This document shows, piece by piece, positions 1 through 8,946 of a stretch of 64,000 nucleotides of DNA. Position numbers and translations under genes: made by a program. The notes beneath the pieces are model-generated. The model had not been told where the DNA came from. It searched no databases and saw nothing but the letters and a program-made list of their open reading frames with translations. Source of the DNA: Thermoleophilia bacterium (GTDB taxonomy: Bacteria; Actinomycetota; Thermoleophilia; RBG-16-64-13); NCBI GenBank assembly GCA_027493445.1, contig JAOSKU010000001.1:2252822-2316821 (forward strand), in the 5' to 3' direction. Position 1 is the stretch's first letter, and every line of letters starts with the position of its first letter.

Positions 1-742
1 GCCTGGCCGCTTCCGGGCCCCCGGTGATGCTGACGGCTCGGCCGCCCTCGATCTCCCAGCGGATGGGCTCCTTGATCGAGCCGGCCACGCCCACGCCCAG
101 CATGATGCCGTCGATCACGATCACGCCTTCGGTCCGGTCCTCGGTGGCCGCGTAGGCCACCTCGCCCCAAAGAGGCACCGGGCCCATCATCTCTCCGGCG
201 CCCTTGATGGGCACGACCTTGAGAGGAGGCCGGTCCTTGAGGTAGATCCTCACGTCGGTGCCGGCCGGGTTCGTGACCCGGGCCCACTCGCAGCCCACCA
301 TGGCCTCCATGATGCGTTCCGCGCGCCCGACGATCTGGTCGATGTCCTGCACGGTCAGATCCCAGGTGGCCATGCCCTCCTCCACCGACCCGATCTTCGC
401 TCCCAGCTTCACGCTCTCGGCGACCGGGTTCACATGGGCGAAGCGGTTGGCCCACTCCAGGTTGGTGGTGATGATGATGACGTCGGAGGCCTTCATGGCC
501 GCGGCAAGGGTCTTGGCCGGCTCCATGGGGACCGCCATGGAGGCCAGGGCCGAGCTGACGTGGTGGGACACGTCGGCCACCACCGGGTAGGCTCCCAGGG
601 AGTAGGCTACGCCGGCCATGGCCTGAGCTTCCCGCTGGTGGTCCTCGTCGGCGATGATCAGCACACTGTCGCCCTGCTTGACCGAGAAGCAATGCTCCAC
701 GACCAGCCGGGCCCCCTTGATGAGCGTGGCATACGGTTTCAT
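1..742 (-). CDS. Aminopeptidase T / NicX-fold family protein (partial)
   Basis: About 247 codons are visible; the 3' end runs off the left edge. The protein begins MKPYATLIKGARLVV and has the alternating Gly/hydrophobic C-terminal pattern of the COG2309 fold (GVIVIDGIMLGVG, then IKEPIRWEIEGG). That fold is shared by M29 leucyl aminopeptidases and the non-heme iron 2,5-dihydroxypyridine dioxygenase NicX. The metal-ligand region is only partly present, so the reaction cannot be decided. The ATG at 742 overlaps the TGA of the upstream LUD gene (ATGA), so the two are translationally coupled and probably belong to the AOR/PreA operon. A hydrolase or ring-cleaving enzyme would fit the catabolic neighbours, but this is inference. 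Confidence 0.55.
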   Translation of the reverse strand, partial: MKPYATLIKGARLVVEHCFSVKQGDSVLIIADEDHQREAQAMAGVAYSLGAYPVVADVSHHVSSALASMAVPMEPAKTLAAAMKASDVIIITTNLEWANRFAHVNPVAESVKLGAKIGSVEEGMATWDLTVQDIDQIVGRAERIMEAMVGCEWARVTNPAGTDVRIYLKDRPPLKVVPIKGAGEMMGPVPLWGEVAYAATEDRTEGVIVIDGIMLGVGVAGSIKEPIRWEIEGGRAVSITGGPEAAR

Positions 743-2778
743 GCGACCCCTCCTTGGATCAGTCCATCGATGACCACTGCCGCGTGGGGAACGGACCGCC
801 CGCTCCCCTGCTGCAGCTGGAGCTTGCAGGCTCCGCAGTTGGTGACAACGCTTTCAAAGCCGGTCTCCCGGGCACGGGCGAACAGATCGCGCCCCACCTC
901 CATGGCCCGGTCGTGGTGGCGGGCCTTCAAGCCAAAGGAACCCGACATGCCGCAGCAACCCCGGTCGGCTTCGGTAACCTCGGTTCCCAGGTCTTTCAGG
1001 AACCCGAGCACCGACAGCTGTGGATCGACCCCGGGATAGTGGCAGGGGGTGTGATACAGGAGGCGTCTTGGCGGCGCCGCGAGCCCTTCTCCCGAGCCCA
1101 CTTCCAAACCAGACTCCCTCAAGAAGCGGAAGAGCTCCCGAACGGACTGCCGGAGCCAAGCCGCCTCCGGCCCAAGGACGTCCGGGTAGAACTCAGTCAG
1201 AGCCCGAGCACAGCTCGGACAGCCGGTCACGATGGCCTCGGCCCCGGCGATGTCCCGGCTGAGCACCTCGAGGTTGGCTCGCGCACGGCGGCGGGCCTTC
1301 CCCCAGAAGCCCCCCTGGAGCTTGGGGATCTCGCAGCAGTGGTGGCGGGGCACGTCGACGGCGAACCCCGCCCGCTCGAGCAAACGGACGGTGGCGATGC
1401 CCTGCTCCAGATCGTGGTAGTTCACGAAGCACCCGGAGAACAGAACCACCCGCTTGCTCGAGTCCAAAACCGGGTGCCTCTGCGCCCACTCGAAGAAGCT
1501 TTCCCGGCCGAACGAGGGTAAACGGGTGTCACGATGGATCCCCAGAGCTGCCTGGGCGAGCGCCCCCGCACGCCGGCCCCCGGAGCTGCCTGCCATGACC
1601 GGCCGGCCCAGCCGCCCGACGAGCTCCGGATTTAGCAGCGCAAAGTCGCGGGCGTAGTGGCCGCCCCCTCGCGCCTGCCGCGCCCGGGCGATGAGGCCGG
1701 GGATGTCGATGTCGACCGGGCATGCCCGGGAGCAGTTGCCGCAGCCGACGCAGAGTTCCAGATCGTCGTGCAGCCCCTGGAGGTAGAAGCGCACGTACTC
1801 TACCGGGCTCATGGCCAGGTCTCCGCCGAAGAAGCGCTGCGTAGGGCAGTCTTTGCGGCAACCTCGGCACGATACGCAGCGGAGCAGGGGCGCATACTCC
1901 GAGCCGCTCTGGGCGCTCCGGCCGTTGTCCAGGATGACCACGAGGACGCGCGGCGGCTCCTCCCAGGGAGGAGCCGCCTGCCAGACGGACTCGGCCTCGG
2001 CGCTCGCCTCCGGTCCCGGCGCGTCCAGGATGCGGGCCGCCCAGCCGTAGGCGGCGGCCATCTCCGCCTGCAACGTGGCGTCAGCGGAGCTTGGCACGAC
2101 CTTGTCGACCGGGACGATCAGCACCAGCCGGCCGGCATCATGGAGGGCCCGTGTGATGTTCTCGAAGTGCTGCACCCAGTAGACGGAGGGCCCGGCCAGC
2201 GCGCTCACCCCAAGCAAGGCGACCATGTCCCGGCGCGCGTGGGGCCCGCCATCCAATCTCGGCGGGGGGAGGTGTTCCACGAAGGCCGCGCCGGCCACGG
2301 CGGCCGGTTGCCGGGGCAGCTGCCAGCCGCGCGTGATCGCCGGGGCCGGCGAAGGCAGCGACCGGCCCGGGTAGCCGCTCAGGGTCCGCAGGCCGGCGGC
2401 CTGGAGCGCGGGGGAGATCTCCTTGATCGCCGAGGAGTTGTTGGTGACGAGCATCGAGCGAGGCCCGGCGAAGGAGGCCACAGCGGCGGCGGCGGCGCGG
2501 GCATCCGGGGCCATCACCACCTTCAGGCCCGCCGCCTCGAGGGCCTCCACGGCGCCCGCCACGGCAGCCAGAGGGTCGCGGCAGACCGCTTCCCGGAGTC
2601 GCAGCAGTCGCTCCCGCCGCCTCTCCATCTCGCGCGAGCGCGCCTCCGCTCCCTCGACAGCCCGGCCGTCCACACTCAGCCCGGTCGTCCCCAGGAGGGC
2701 GTCCGAGATGTGCGTCCAAGCTCCCCCTTGGACGCGCCGCTTCTGGGCTCCAGACGGCTCCAACACGACGAGGCGCAC
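739..2778 (-). CDS. LUD-domain / 4Fe-4S ferredoxin / CCG-domain fusion oxidoreductase
   Basis: A 679-residue fusion. The N-terminal part (about 60-260) resembles the LUD domain of LutB/LutC-type lactate utilisation proteins. It is followed by two [4Fe-4S] motifs, CVSCRGCRKDCP and CVGCGNCSRACP, and then by two cysteine-rich CCG domains (FSGCF...CCEIP and HTPCH...CCGMSG), as in HdrB, GlpC and LutA. Such proteins pass electrons between a flavin or tungsten enzyme and quinone or another carrier. It lies just downstream of an AOR and a PreA-like protein, so an electron-acceptor role for them is likely. The GTG start at 2778 follows a GGAGGA ribosome site. The fusion of LutB-like and LutA-like parts in one chain is less common than separate subunits. 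Confidence 0.8.
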   Translation of the reverse strand: MRLVVLEPSGAQKRRVQGGAWTHISDALLGTTGLSVDGRAVEGAEARSREMERRRERLLRLREAVCRDPLAAVAGAVEALEAAGLKVVMAPDARAAAAAVASFAGPRSMLVTNNSSAIKEISPALQAAGLRTLSGYPGRSLPSPAPAITRGWQLPRQPAAVAGAAFVEHLPPPRLDGGPHARRDMVALLGVSALAGPSVYWVQHFENITRALHDAGRLVLIVPVDKVVPSSADATLQAEMAAAYGWAARILDAPGPEASAEAESVWQAAPPWEEPPRVLVVILDNGRSAQSGSEYAPLLRCVSCRGCRKDCPTQRFFGGDLAMSPVEYVRFYLQGLHDDLELCVGCGNCSRACPVDIDIPGLIARARQARGGGHYARDFALLNPELVGRLGRPVMAGSSGGRRAGALAQAALGIHRDTRLPSFGRESFFEWAQRHPVLDSSKRVVLFSGCFVNYHDLEQGIATVRLLERAGFAVDVPRHHCCEIPKLQGGFWGKARRRARANLEVLSRDIAGAEAIVTGCPSCARALTEFYPDVLGPEAAWLRQSVRELFRFLRESGLEVGSGEGLAAPPRRLLYHTPCHYPGVDPQLSVLGFLKDLGTEVTEADRGCCGMSGSFGLKARHHDRAMEVGRDLFARARETGFESVVTNCGACKLQLQQGSGRSVPHAAVVIDGLIQGGVA

Positions 2779-2807
2779 AGGCCCGTCCTCCTCCGAGCCC
2801 CGCCCGC

Positions 2808-4769
2808 CTACGGGATGATCCCGCGGGACTTCAGGTCGTCGGCAACGTCGTCCAGGTCCAGCGCCCTGAGCCGATCCTCGGAGGGCACGCCGGTGTCGGG
2901 GTCGTAGCCGCGCAGCTCGTAGTACTTGGTCAGCATCGTCTCGTATTTTTCCCGGTCGATGACGGCCCCGTTGGGCAAGGGTTCCTCGTAGAAGCGGTCG
3001 GGCAGCATGTCGTCCTTCCGCCCCAAGCCGTAGCGCCGTTGCATGGCGTACTCGAGGGTGTAGATGCGGTCTCCGGCCTCCTGCACGTCCTGCCAGGTGA
3101 AGTCGACGCCGGTCGCCGCGCTCATCAGACGGGCCATGCGGGGAGCGCCGATGCCGAAGCGCCAGGAGGTGACGAACTTGCAGATCTCGAGGGCGTCGGC
3201 CATGGAGCAGTGGTCTTGGTAGTACTTGACCATCTCCTCCTTGCCCTCGTACTTGTCCTTTTGCAGCAGGTCGAGCTCGAACCAGCGGGCGACCACCTCG
3301 GCGGGCACATCGAGATCATGCACCACATCCTCCTGCTTGTCCCGGTACCAATGCCCGAAGACCTCGAGGGTGGGCAGACCGCGCAGGTGGTCGGCCCCGC
3401 GCGTGGAGGTGCCCACCTCCAGGGCCCCGCCTTTCAGAGGTCGGGGGTCGTAGGACGAGAGCGTCATCTTCTTGTTGTGGATGGCGTACCGGGTCACCTG
3501 CTCCTCGGGCAACCCCTTGAGCCGCGCGATCTTCTGGCAGCCCTGGTAGACCCCATCGGACCAGAGTCCCCCGAACCCCTCCCGGCGGGCGAGCTGCTCC
3601 ACGACCGGCGGCATGTCTTCCCAGTTCTCCCAGGACAGATCGAGGCCACCGGTGTCCCCAGAGTCGATAATGCCGTCCTGCCAGAGGTGCTTGGCCGTAG
3701 CGTAGACGTTCGCCGTCTGCACCACGCACACGCCCAGCTCGTTGCAGCGCTTGTTGATGTAGAGGGTGGACGCCAGGTTGGGGTTGCCGCTGCGGGCACC
3801 GAAGCCGTCGGTGGCCTCGTACTCCACGCCCTCCTGCTTGTGGCCGGCATAAGGACCGTCGGTGATCTCCCAGAAGTGGCTGCAGTGCATGGGGCAGGTG
3901 AAGCAGCCCTTGGCCTTCTTGGAGTATCGTTCCACGAAGGCGGGGCCGTCGAGGTCCTCCCATCCGTCGAAGGAGCCGGTCTGCCAGTTCTTCACGGGCA
4001 GAGCCCCGCCGGCGTTGTACACGCCCAGCAGCACCGGAGTACCGTAGATGGCCCACGACTCGAAGAGGGGATGGGTGCGCAGGTGCTCGTGGGCTTCTTC
4101 GCAGGCCGCCTTGAACTCCGCCGGCCGAGCGATCCCGATACCCCGGGTGCCGCGCACCACGATGGCTTTGAGCTTCTTCGAGCCGAGCACCGCGCCCGTC
4201 CCCCCGCCGCCGGGAGCGCGGGTGAGGTTGCAGAGCGGGATCCCGATGGCCACCAGGTTCTCGCCCCCCGGGCCAATGGCGTAGACCTGGGCCTGAGGAT
4301 CGCCGATCTCCCGGCGCAGCCAGGCATCGGCCTCCGTGACCTCCTTGCCCCAGATGGAGGCCGCGTCTTTGAGCTCCACTTCGTCGTCATAGATGGAGAG
4401 GTACACCGGCTTCGGCGAAGCCCCCTTGACCACGATGGTGTCGTACCCCGCTTGCTTGAGCTCCGCCCCGAAGTGACCGCCCGCATTGCCATCGCCGAAC
4501 ACGCCGGTGATGGGATTCACGGCCACCGAGCAGGTGGTCCGCCCGGCCGCCGGGGCCAGCGTGCCCCCGAGGAGGCCCGTGCTCACGCAGAAGACGTTGC
4601 CGGGGCTGAAGGGGTCCCGGTCCGCCGGGTCGTGCTCGTCGTAGACGATCTTGGAGTTGAAGCCCCGGCCGCCGATGAACTTACGGGCGAACTCGGGATC
4701 GAGCTTCTCGATATCGACGGTCCCCGCCGTCAGATCGACGCGGATGATCCGGCCAGCCCAGCCGTTCAC
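2808..4769 (-). CDS. AOR-family tungsten aldehyde ferredoxin oxidoreductase (copy 1)
   Basis: A 653-residue member of the aldehyde:ferredoxin oxidoreductase family, which oxidises aldehydes to acids with a tungsten bis-pterin and one [4Fe-4S] cluster. The N-terminal GGRGFNSK pterin-binding region is present. The cluster ligands are CFTCPMHC at about 289, 292 and 296 plus a fourth Cys near 530 (LEICKF), close to the Pyrococcus AOR pattern. The tract DTGGLDLSW corresponds to the family's cofactor-proximal motif. I chose the GTG at 4769 because its TGA overlap with the PreA-like gene (GTGA) and a GGGGGTG ribosome site support it; the longer upstream reading has no family similarity. Electrons could pass to the downstream LUD/CCG protein. 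The substrate is unknown. Confidence 0.88.
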   Translation of the reverse strand: MNGWAGRIIRVDLTAGTVDIEKLDPEFARKFIGGRGFNSKIVYDEHDPADRDPFSPGNVFCVSTGLLGGTLAPAAGRTTCSVAVNPITGVFGDGNAGGHFGAELKQAGYDTIVVKGASPKPVYLSIYDDEVELKDAASIWGKEVTEADAWLRREIGDPQAQVYAIGPGGENLVAIGIPLCNLTRAPGGGGTGAVLGSKKLKAIVVRGTRGIGIARPAEFKAACEEAHEHLRTHPLFESWAIYGTPVLLGVYNAGGALPVKNWQTGSFDGWEDLDGPAFVERYSKKAKGCFTCPMHCSHFWEITDGPYAGHKQEGVEYEATDGFGARSGNPNLASTLYINKRCNELGVCVVQTANVYATAKHLWQDGIIDSGDTGGLDLSWENWEDMPPVVEQLARREGFGGLWSDGVYQGCQKIARLKGLPEEQVTRYAIHNKKMTLSSYDPRPLKGGALEVGTSTRGADHLRGLPTLEVFGHWYRDKQEDVVHDLDVPAEVVARWFELDLLQKDKYEGKEEMVKYYQDHCSMADALEICKFVTSWRFGIGAPRMARLMSAATGVDFTWQDVQEAGDRIYTLEYAMQRRYGLGRKDDMLPDRFYEEPLPNGAVIDREKYETMLTKYYELRGYDPDTGVPSEDRLRALDLDDVADDLKSRGIIP

Positions 4770-5956
4770 GCCGCACCCCCTTGCATCGCAATCGCTTCCC
4801 GGGGGCACAGGAAGTAGCAGACTGCGCAGGAGTAGCACTCGTCCGGCCGCACCAGCACCGGCAGGCCATCACGCATTTCGATGCACTCGCAATGCCCCGG
4901 GGCCGCGCAGAGGCCGCAGCCGTTGCACTTCTCCAGATCGAAGACCGGAACGCCGCCTGCGTAGTCCACCTTGTCGGGCGTGACGATGTAGGGCAGCGCG
5001 ATCCCTCGGAAGTCGGCCAGGGTGGCGTAGCCTTGCTCGTCCATGAACTTCCGGAGGCCCCCTTCCAGCTTGGCGAAGGCCTTGTAGCCCTTCAGATAAA
5101 GGAGGGAGCAGAAGGTGACGGCCGTCGCTCCGTACATGACCATCTCGACAACATGGCGCCAGGTCATCAGCCCCCCGCCGCCGGCTATGGGAAAGTCGGG
5201 CAGCGCCTGGCGAATCTGGGCCACGTGCCGATACGCCAGCGGACGGATCCACGGACCGCAGAGGCCGGCGAACGACTGGCTCCGCACCGTGGGGTAAAGG
5301 GGCCGCCCGCCGCGGTAGATGTCGAGGCCGGGCAGGGACTGGGGACAGTTGATGGCCGAGACAGCGGCCGCCCCGTTGGTAGCGCAGGCCTCGGACACGA
5401 GCCGTGTGTTGGCCTCGGGGGTCATCTTGGCCATGACAGGAATGGAAACCGCCTCGCTAACCGCACGGGCAACTCTTCCGGCCAAGGCCGGGTTTTGCCC
5501 CAAGAAGGCCCCCAGCTCGGGCGGCGCCTCCACACCAAGCTGCTTCGCCATCAGCCCCACGTTCGGGCAGGACATGTTGAGCTCCAGCATGTCGGCCCCG
5601 GCTTCTTCGAGCATGCGACCGAGCGTGGCCCACCCCTCCAGGTCCTCTCCGGGCCCCATCATGTTGGCGATTACCTTGAGCTCGGTCTGCTCCTTGCACT
5701 GCTGCACCAGCACCTGGGCCTGCTCGACGCTCAGCCGCTCTCCCGATGGGGAGAAGAAGCCCCCGTTTCGCTCCACGATGTGGTACGGCCGGGCCGGGAA
5801 GGGTACGTGCAGGAAGGCCAGCTTGGTGCTGACGGCGGCCGCCCCGTGCTCCTCGGCGATCTTGACCTTCTCCAGCGTGTTTGTGAGCTCTGACGAGGCG
5901 ATGATAAACGGGTTCTTCAAGACGAGACCCGCAAAGTCCACTGCAATGTCGGCCAT
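4766..5956 (-). CDS. PreA-like dihydroorotate/dihydropyrimidine dehydrogenase with C-terminal ferredoxin domain
   Basis: 396 residues. Residues 1 to about 310 form an FMN TIM-barrel of the dihydroorotate dehydrogenase/PreA type (NPFIIASSELTNT, ELNMSCPN, AGGGGLMTW). The C-terminal tail has two cluster motifs, CNGCGLC...C and CYSCAVCYFLCP. This is the layout of the PreA subunit of dihydropyrimidine dehydrogenase, which reduces uracil or thymine with the partner PreT. No PreT-like subunit is present here, so it may instead take electrons from the overlapping AOR gene or act on another ring. The ATG at 5956 has a GGAGAG ribosome site. It overlaps the AOR start, which argues that the two work together. 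Confidence 0.82.
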   Translation of the reverse strand: MADIAVDFAGLVLKNPFIIASSELTNTLEKVKIAEEHGAAAVSTKLAFLHVPFPARPYHIVERNGGFFSPSGERLSVEQAQVLVQQCKEQTELKVIANMMGPGEDLEGWATLGRMLEEAGADMLELNMSCPNVGLMAKQLGVEAPPELGAFLGQNPALAGRVARAVSEAVSIPVMAKMTPEANTRLVSEACATNGAAAVSAINCPQSLPGLDIYRGGRPLYPTVRSQSFAGLCGPWIRPLAYRHVAQIRQALPDFPIAGGGGLMTWRHVVEMVMYGATAVTFCSLLYLKGYKAFAKLEGGLRKFMDEQGYATLADFRGIALPYIVTPDKVDYAGGVPVFDLEKCNGCGLCAAPGHCECIEMRDGLPVLVRPDECYSCAVCYFLCPREAIAMQGGAA

Positions 5957-5997
5957 GTAGCTTCTCTCCTCTCGCGCGCCGTGGCGCTCTCGGCCTG

Positions 5998-6050
5998 GGA
6001 ACTCCTCTCAAACGGAGCCTTGGCCGCCGCGGCCGCGCTGGGCGGCGCGA
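5998..6050. repeat. Dispersed repeat, short copy R1
   Basis: One arm of the repeat family described in the findings: a TCAAACGGAGCC segment, then CTTGGCCGCCGCGGCCGC and CTGGGCGGCGCG. It begins about 23 bp downstream of the ubiD stop. The rest of the gap to the PreA-like gene shows nothing else recognisable. Confidence 0.75.
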
Positions 6051-6072
6051 CGCGGCATTCCCAAACGGGTGC

Positions 6073-7665
6073 TTACAGGTCCTCCCGGGTCGAACGCAGC
6101 CGCTCCCCGGTCTCTAGATACCGCCCGCTGGTCGCCGCCTCGGCTTCCTGCCTGGCCTCCTCGGTCCAGTAGCCCAGCTCGTAGCCGTGCCATGGCTTTC
6201 GCAGAGACAGCGGCGGTAGACCCTCGGCCTTCCAGCGGGCGAGTGCCTTGTCCATGTACCCGCGGGCCGGGAGTGAGGTGGGCGGGTAGTCCCACTTGCG
6301 GGTGGCGTCGATCAGAATGGCCGACGTGCCCACCGGCGGAGGAAACCGCTGCTCGTCGACGGGGGCCGTCGGTGGCGCGGAGGAAGGATCGAGAATCGAA
6401 GCCTTGCCGGTGGTGATACGCACGTCGAGGTGTGGACGCATGCGGAAGGCCATGGCCCAGTTGACCGCGTCCGCGTCGTTTGGATCGATGTCCTCGTCGA
6501 CCGCCACGATCATCTTCCCGATCGTGGGATCCAGGCCGACGGCCGCGTTGAGCGCCTGCCACGGTTGAGCGGGGTGCGTCTTCTTCAGCTGGATGACCAT
6601 GAGGCCGTAGCTGCCGGTGGATTCGTGGAGCTGCACGTCGAGAACGCCCGGGATATTGGCGTCCTTCTGGAGGAACTTCAAGAAGACGGCGTCGTAGGCG
6701 AGCTTACGGATCAGGCTGCTCTCCGACGGCGGGAACTGGCTCAGGAATGCCTGGTACACGGGGCGTCTTCGATGAGTCACGGCGGTCACGTGGAAGACGG
6801 GGTTCTCGACCCTCGTGCCCATATAGCCGGTGTACTCCCCGAAAGGCGCCTCGTCCTCCCGGTAGGTGGTATCGATGTAGCCTTCGATCACGATCTCCGC
6901 AGTCGCGGGGACCTCCAGGTCCACGGTTTCGCACTTGACCACGGGAATCGCCTCACCGGCGATGCCGCCCGCAACCGACAGCTCGTCGATGCCGTACGGG
7001 ATCTTGGCCACACTGCAGAGGCCCAAAGCCGGAGCGCACCCAATCACCACGGCCGCCTCGAGGTTTCGCCCCAGCCGGCGCGCTTTCTGAAAGTGGATCC
7101 CGATGTGCTGCGACTGGTGGACCATAACACCGGTGCGATCCGGGGCCTTGATCATGGCCCGGTACGTGCCAACGTTCCGGACCCCGGTTTCCGGATCGGT
7201 GGTGATCCAGTAGGGAGACGTGAAGAACGGAGCGGGGTCGAATCCAGGAGTCGAGATGGGATGAGGAAACTCGAGAACGCCAGCGTGCTCGAGCAGCCCC
7301 TGGCCCACATGCACCTCTTCCTTCACCGGACCGGTCTCCACCAGCTCCGGCTCGATGTAGCCACGATGCACCTCGGCCCAACGAGCGGAGATCCGCTCCT
7401 CATCACAGCCCATGGCGGCGGCGTACACGGCCCTCGAGGCGCCCAGGACGCCCACGGCCAGGGAGCCCTCGTACCGCCTTCCGGTACAGTCCCGCACGTC
7501 GTCGAAAACGAACGCCGTCCTCTCCGAGGCGGGGAGTCCCCGGAACTGGAGGCGAACGAGGGGCATGAGCTCGGTATCCTTGCAGACGGGGGAGGATATC
7601 CGGCGCACCAGTCCCCGCCGGTCGAGCTCCGCCATGTACTCCCGGAAATCAGCGTAGTATGCCAA
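6073..7665 (-). CDS. UbiD-family prenylated-FMN decarboxylase
   Basis: 530 residues, typical of the UbiD/Fdc1 family, which reversibly decarboxylates aromatic or unsaturated acids with prenyl-FMN. The catalytic E-x4-E signature is visible in EAPFGEYTGYMG, and the family tracts DPETGVRNVGTYR and HQSQHIGIHFQKA are present. No UbiX flavin prenyltransferase is in the window. I chose the TTG at 7665, preceded by GGAGGGG, because the predicted transcription start lies near 7721; an upstream TTG at 7722 would fall on the transcript end and adds residues without family similarity. This enzyme is distinct from the menaquinone-type UbiD near 28 kb and sits in the catabolic block with an alcohol dehydrogenase and AORs. 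The substrate is unknown. Confidence 0.88.
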   Translation of the reverse strand: MAYYADFREYMAELDRRGLVRRISSPVCKDTELMPLVRLQFRGLPASERTAFVFDDVRDCTGRRYEGSLAVGVLGASRAVYAAAMGCDEERISARWAEVHRGYIEPELVETGPVKEEVHVGQGLLEHAGVLEFPHPISTPGFDPAPFFTSPYWITTDPETGVRNVGTYRAMIKAPDRTGVMVHQSQHIGIHFQKARRLGRNLEAAVVIGCAPALGLCSVAKIPYGIDELSVAGGIAGEAIPVVKCETVDLEVPATAEIVIEGYIDTTYREDEAPFGEYTGYMGTRVENPVFHVTAVTHRRRPVYQAFLSQFPPSESSLIRKLAYDAVFLKFLQKDANIPGVLDVQLHESTGSYGLMVIQLKKTHPAQPWQALNAAVGLDPTIGKMIVAVDEDIDPNDADAVNWAMAFRMRPHLDVRITTGKASILDPSSAPPTAPVDEQRFPPPVGTSAILIDATRKWDYPPTSLPARGYMDKALARWKAEGLPPLSLRKPWHGYELGYWTEEARQEAEAATSGRYLETGERLRSTREDL

Positions 7666-7727
7666 CGCCCCTCCACTCCTCCGAACTACGCCGCGCTTCG
7701 CAAAAAGACGGGCGCCGGACAACTTGT

Positions 7728-7756
7728 ATTATAAATAGTATCACCATGACAGGCAA
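7728..7756 (-). promoter_or_regulatory. Strong sigma-A type promoter for the ubiD operon
   Basis: On the minus strand, TTGCCT (7751-7756) and a perfect TATAAT (7728-7733) are separated by exactly 17 bp in an AT-rich island unlike its surroundings. The predicted start near 7721 gives a leader of about 55 nt before the TTG at 7665. It can drive ubiD-preA-AOR-LUD and the gene at the left edge. Confidence 0.75.
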
Positions 7757-7825
7757 GCTGCTGCATGATAATGCTCCATCATGGAATCCCCGGCCCACGG
7801 TCCGGCCTGCCTCTGTCCATCCGCG

Positions 7826-8860
7826 TCAGGGGGTCATCACGACTTTGGTCGCTTCTCTAGCCTCGAAAAGCTTGTACGCCTCGGGCGCATCGTCCAGGGA
7901 AACACGGTGCGTCACGATCGTGGTCGGATCGATGACGCCTCCCCGAAGAAGGTCGAGCACCTGCTCCCGGTCGTCGGTGGGACTGCCAATCGAGACGCGC
8001 AAGGTGATCTCGTTCGCGAACATGAGGCCCGCGTCGAGGGGGAAGTCGGGCTCGAAATGAGCCCCGATGACGCTCACGGTACCGCGGCCCCGCACCATCT
8101 TCAGGGACGAGGTCAGGGCCGCCACACCGCCGGCAGCCTCGACGACCGCGGCTGCCCCTCGACCTTCGGTCAGCGCCATGACCTGGGCCACCGCGTCCCC
8201 CGAAGCATCGACCGGAATGGCGCCCAACGAGCGAGCGGTCTCCAACCGGGAGGGCACCGTGTCCACGGCGATCACCTGCCCGGCCAGGCGGCGGGCGCAC
8301 AGGATGGTCATCAGGCCGACAGGCCCGCAGCCGACAACCGCGACGGAATCTCCGAGACGCACGTCGGCCCGCTCTACCCCCCGGAAGGCGGTCGACAGGA
8401 TATCAGCCACGAAGATCCCGGCTTCGTCGGAGACCTCCACGGGAAGGGGCCAGAGGACCCGGTCGGCATTCGGGATACGTACGCGCTCCGCCTGCCCGCC
8501 ATCCAGCTTGGGGTAAGCGCCGGAGAAACCGAAAAGGGCCAGGTTCTCACACTGAGACGCCATCCCCCGGCGACAGGAGCAGCAGACTCCACACGAGGTG
8601 GTGGAGGAGCAGACCACCCGGTCTCCGGGCTTGATGCGGGAGACTCCGGGCCCTACCTCCTTCACGACCCCCACGAATTCGTGGCCCATGATCGTGCCCC
8701 ACTCGAAACCGGGCACGTGGCCCCAGTACGGCAGAAGATCGGCTCCGCAGATGGCGGTCGCCGTCACGTCGAGGAGAGCGTCACCGGGATCCTGCAGCGT
8801 CGGCGCGGCCACCTCCTCGACCCGAAGATCCTTGATCCCCTGCAAACGCACGGCGCGCAT
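7826..8860 (-). CDS. Zinc-dependent medium-chain alcohol dehydrogenase
   Basis: 344 residues of the MDR family. The catalytic zinc ligands are visible in ICGAD (about residue 38) and GHEFVGVV (about 60). The structural zinc cysteines are in CGVCCSCRRGMASQC, and the Rossmann motif is VVGCGPVGLM. It should interconvert an alcohol and an aldehyde or ketone with NAD(P). The ATG at 8860 has GGGAGGGA before it. It lies between the GntR regulator gene and the ubiD promoter. An AOR-type enzyme could remove its aldehyde product. The exact substrate class (sorbitol-, threonine- or alcohol-like) cannot be fixed from the motifs. Confidence 0.87.
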   Translation of the reverse strand: MRAVRLQGIKDLRVEEVAAPTLQDPGDALLDVTATAICGADLLPYWGHVPGFEWGTIMGHEFVGVVKEVGPGVSRIKPGDRVVCSSTTSCGVCCSCRRGMASQCENLALFGFSGAYPKLDGGQAERVRIPNADRVLWPLPVEVSDEAGIFVADILSTAFRGVERADVRLGDSVAVVGCGPVGLMTILCARRLAGQVIAVDTVPSRLETARSLGAIPVDASGDAVAQVMALTEGRGAAAVVEAAGGVAALTSSLKMVRGRGTVSVIGAHFEPDFPLDAGLMFANEITLRVSIGSPTDDREQVLDLLRGGVIDPTTIVTHRVSLDDAPEAYKLFEAREATKVVMTP

Positions 8861-8946
8861 AGCTGTCCCTCCCTTTTCGACGTTTCACATCCGGCGGGCG
8901 GGCCGCGTCCGCTCGCCCAGCATCCTTGACTTCCGGCTCCGCTGCT

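Noticed and set aside
1657..2907. Long open frame on the plus strand opposite the LUD/CCG gene; similar long frames oppose AOR copies 1 and 2 and hemL
   Set aside because: They lie fully antisense to well-supported genes, have no domain similarity, and arise from high GC at third codon positions.
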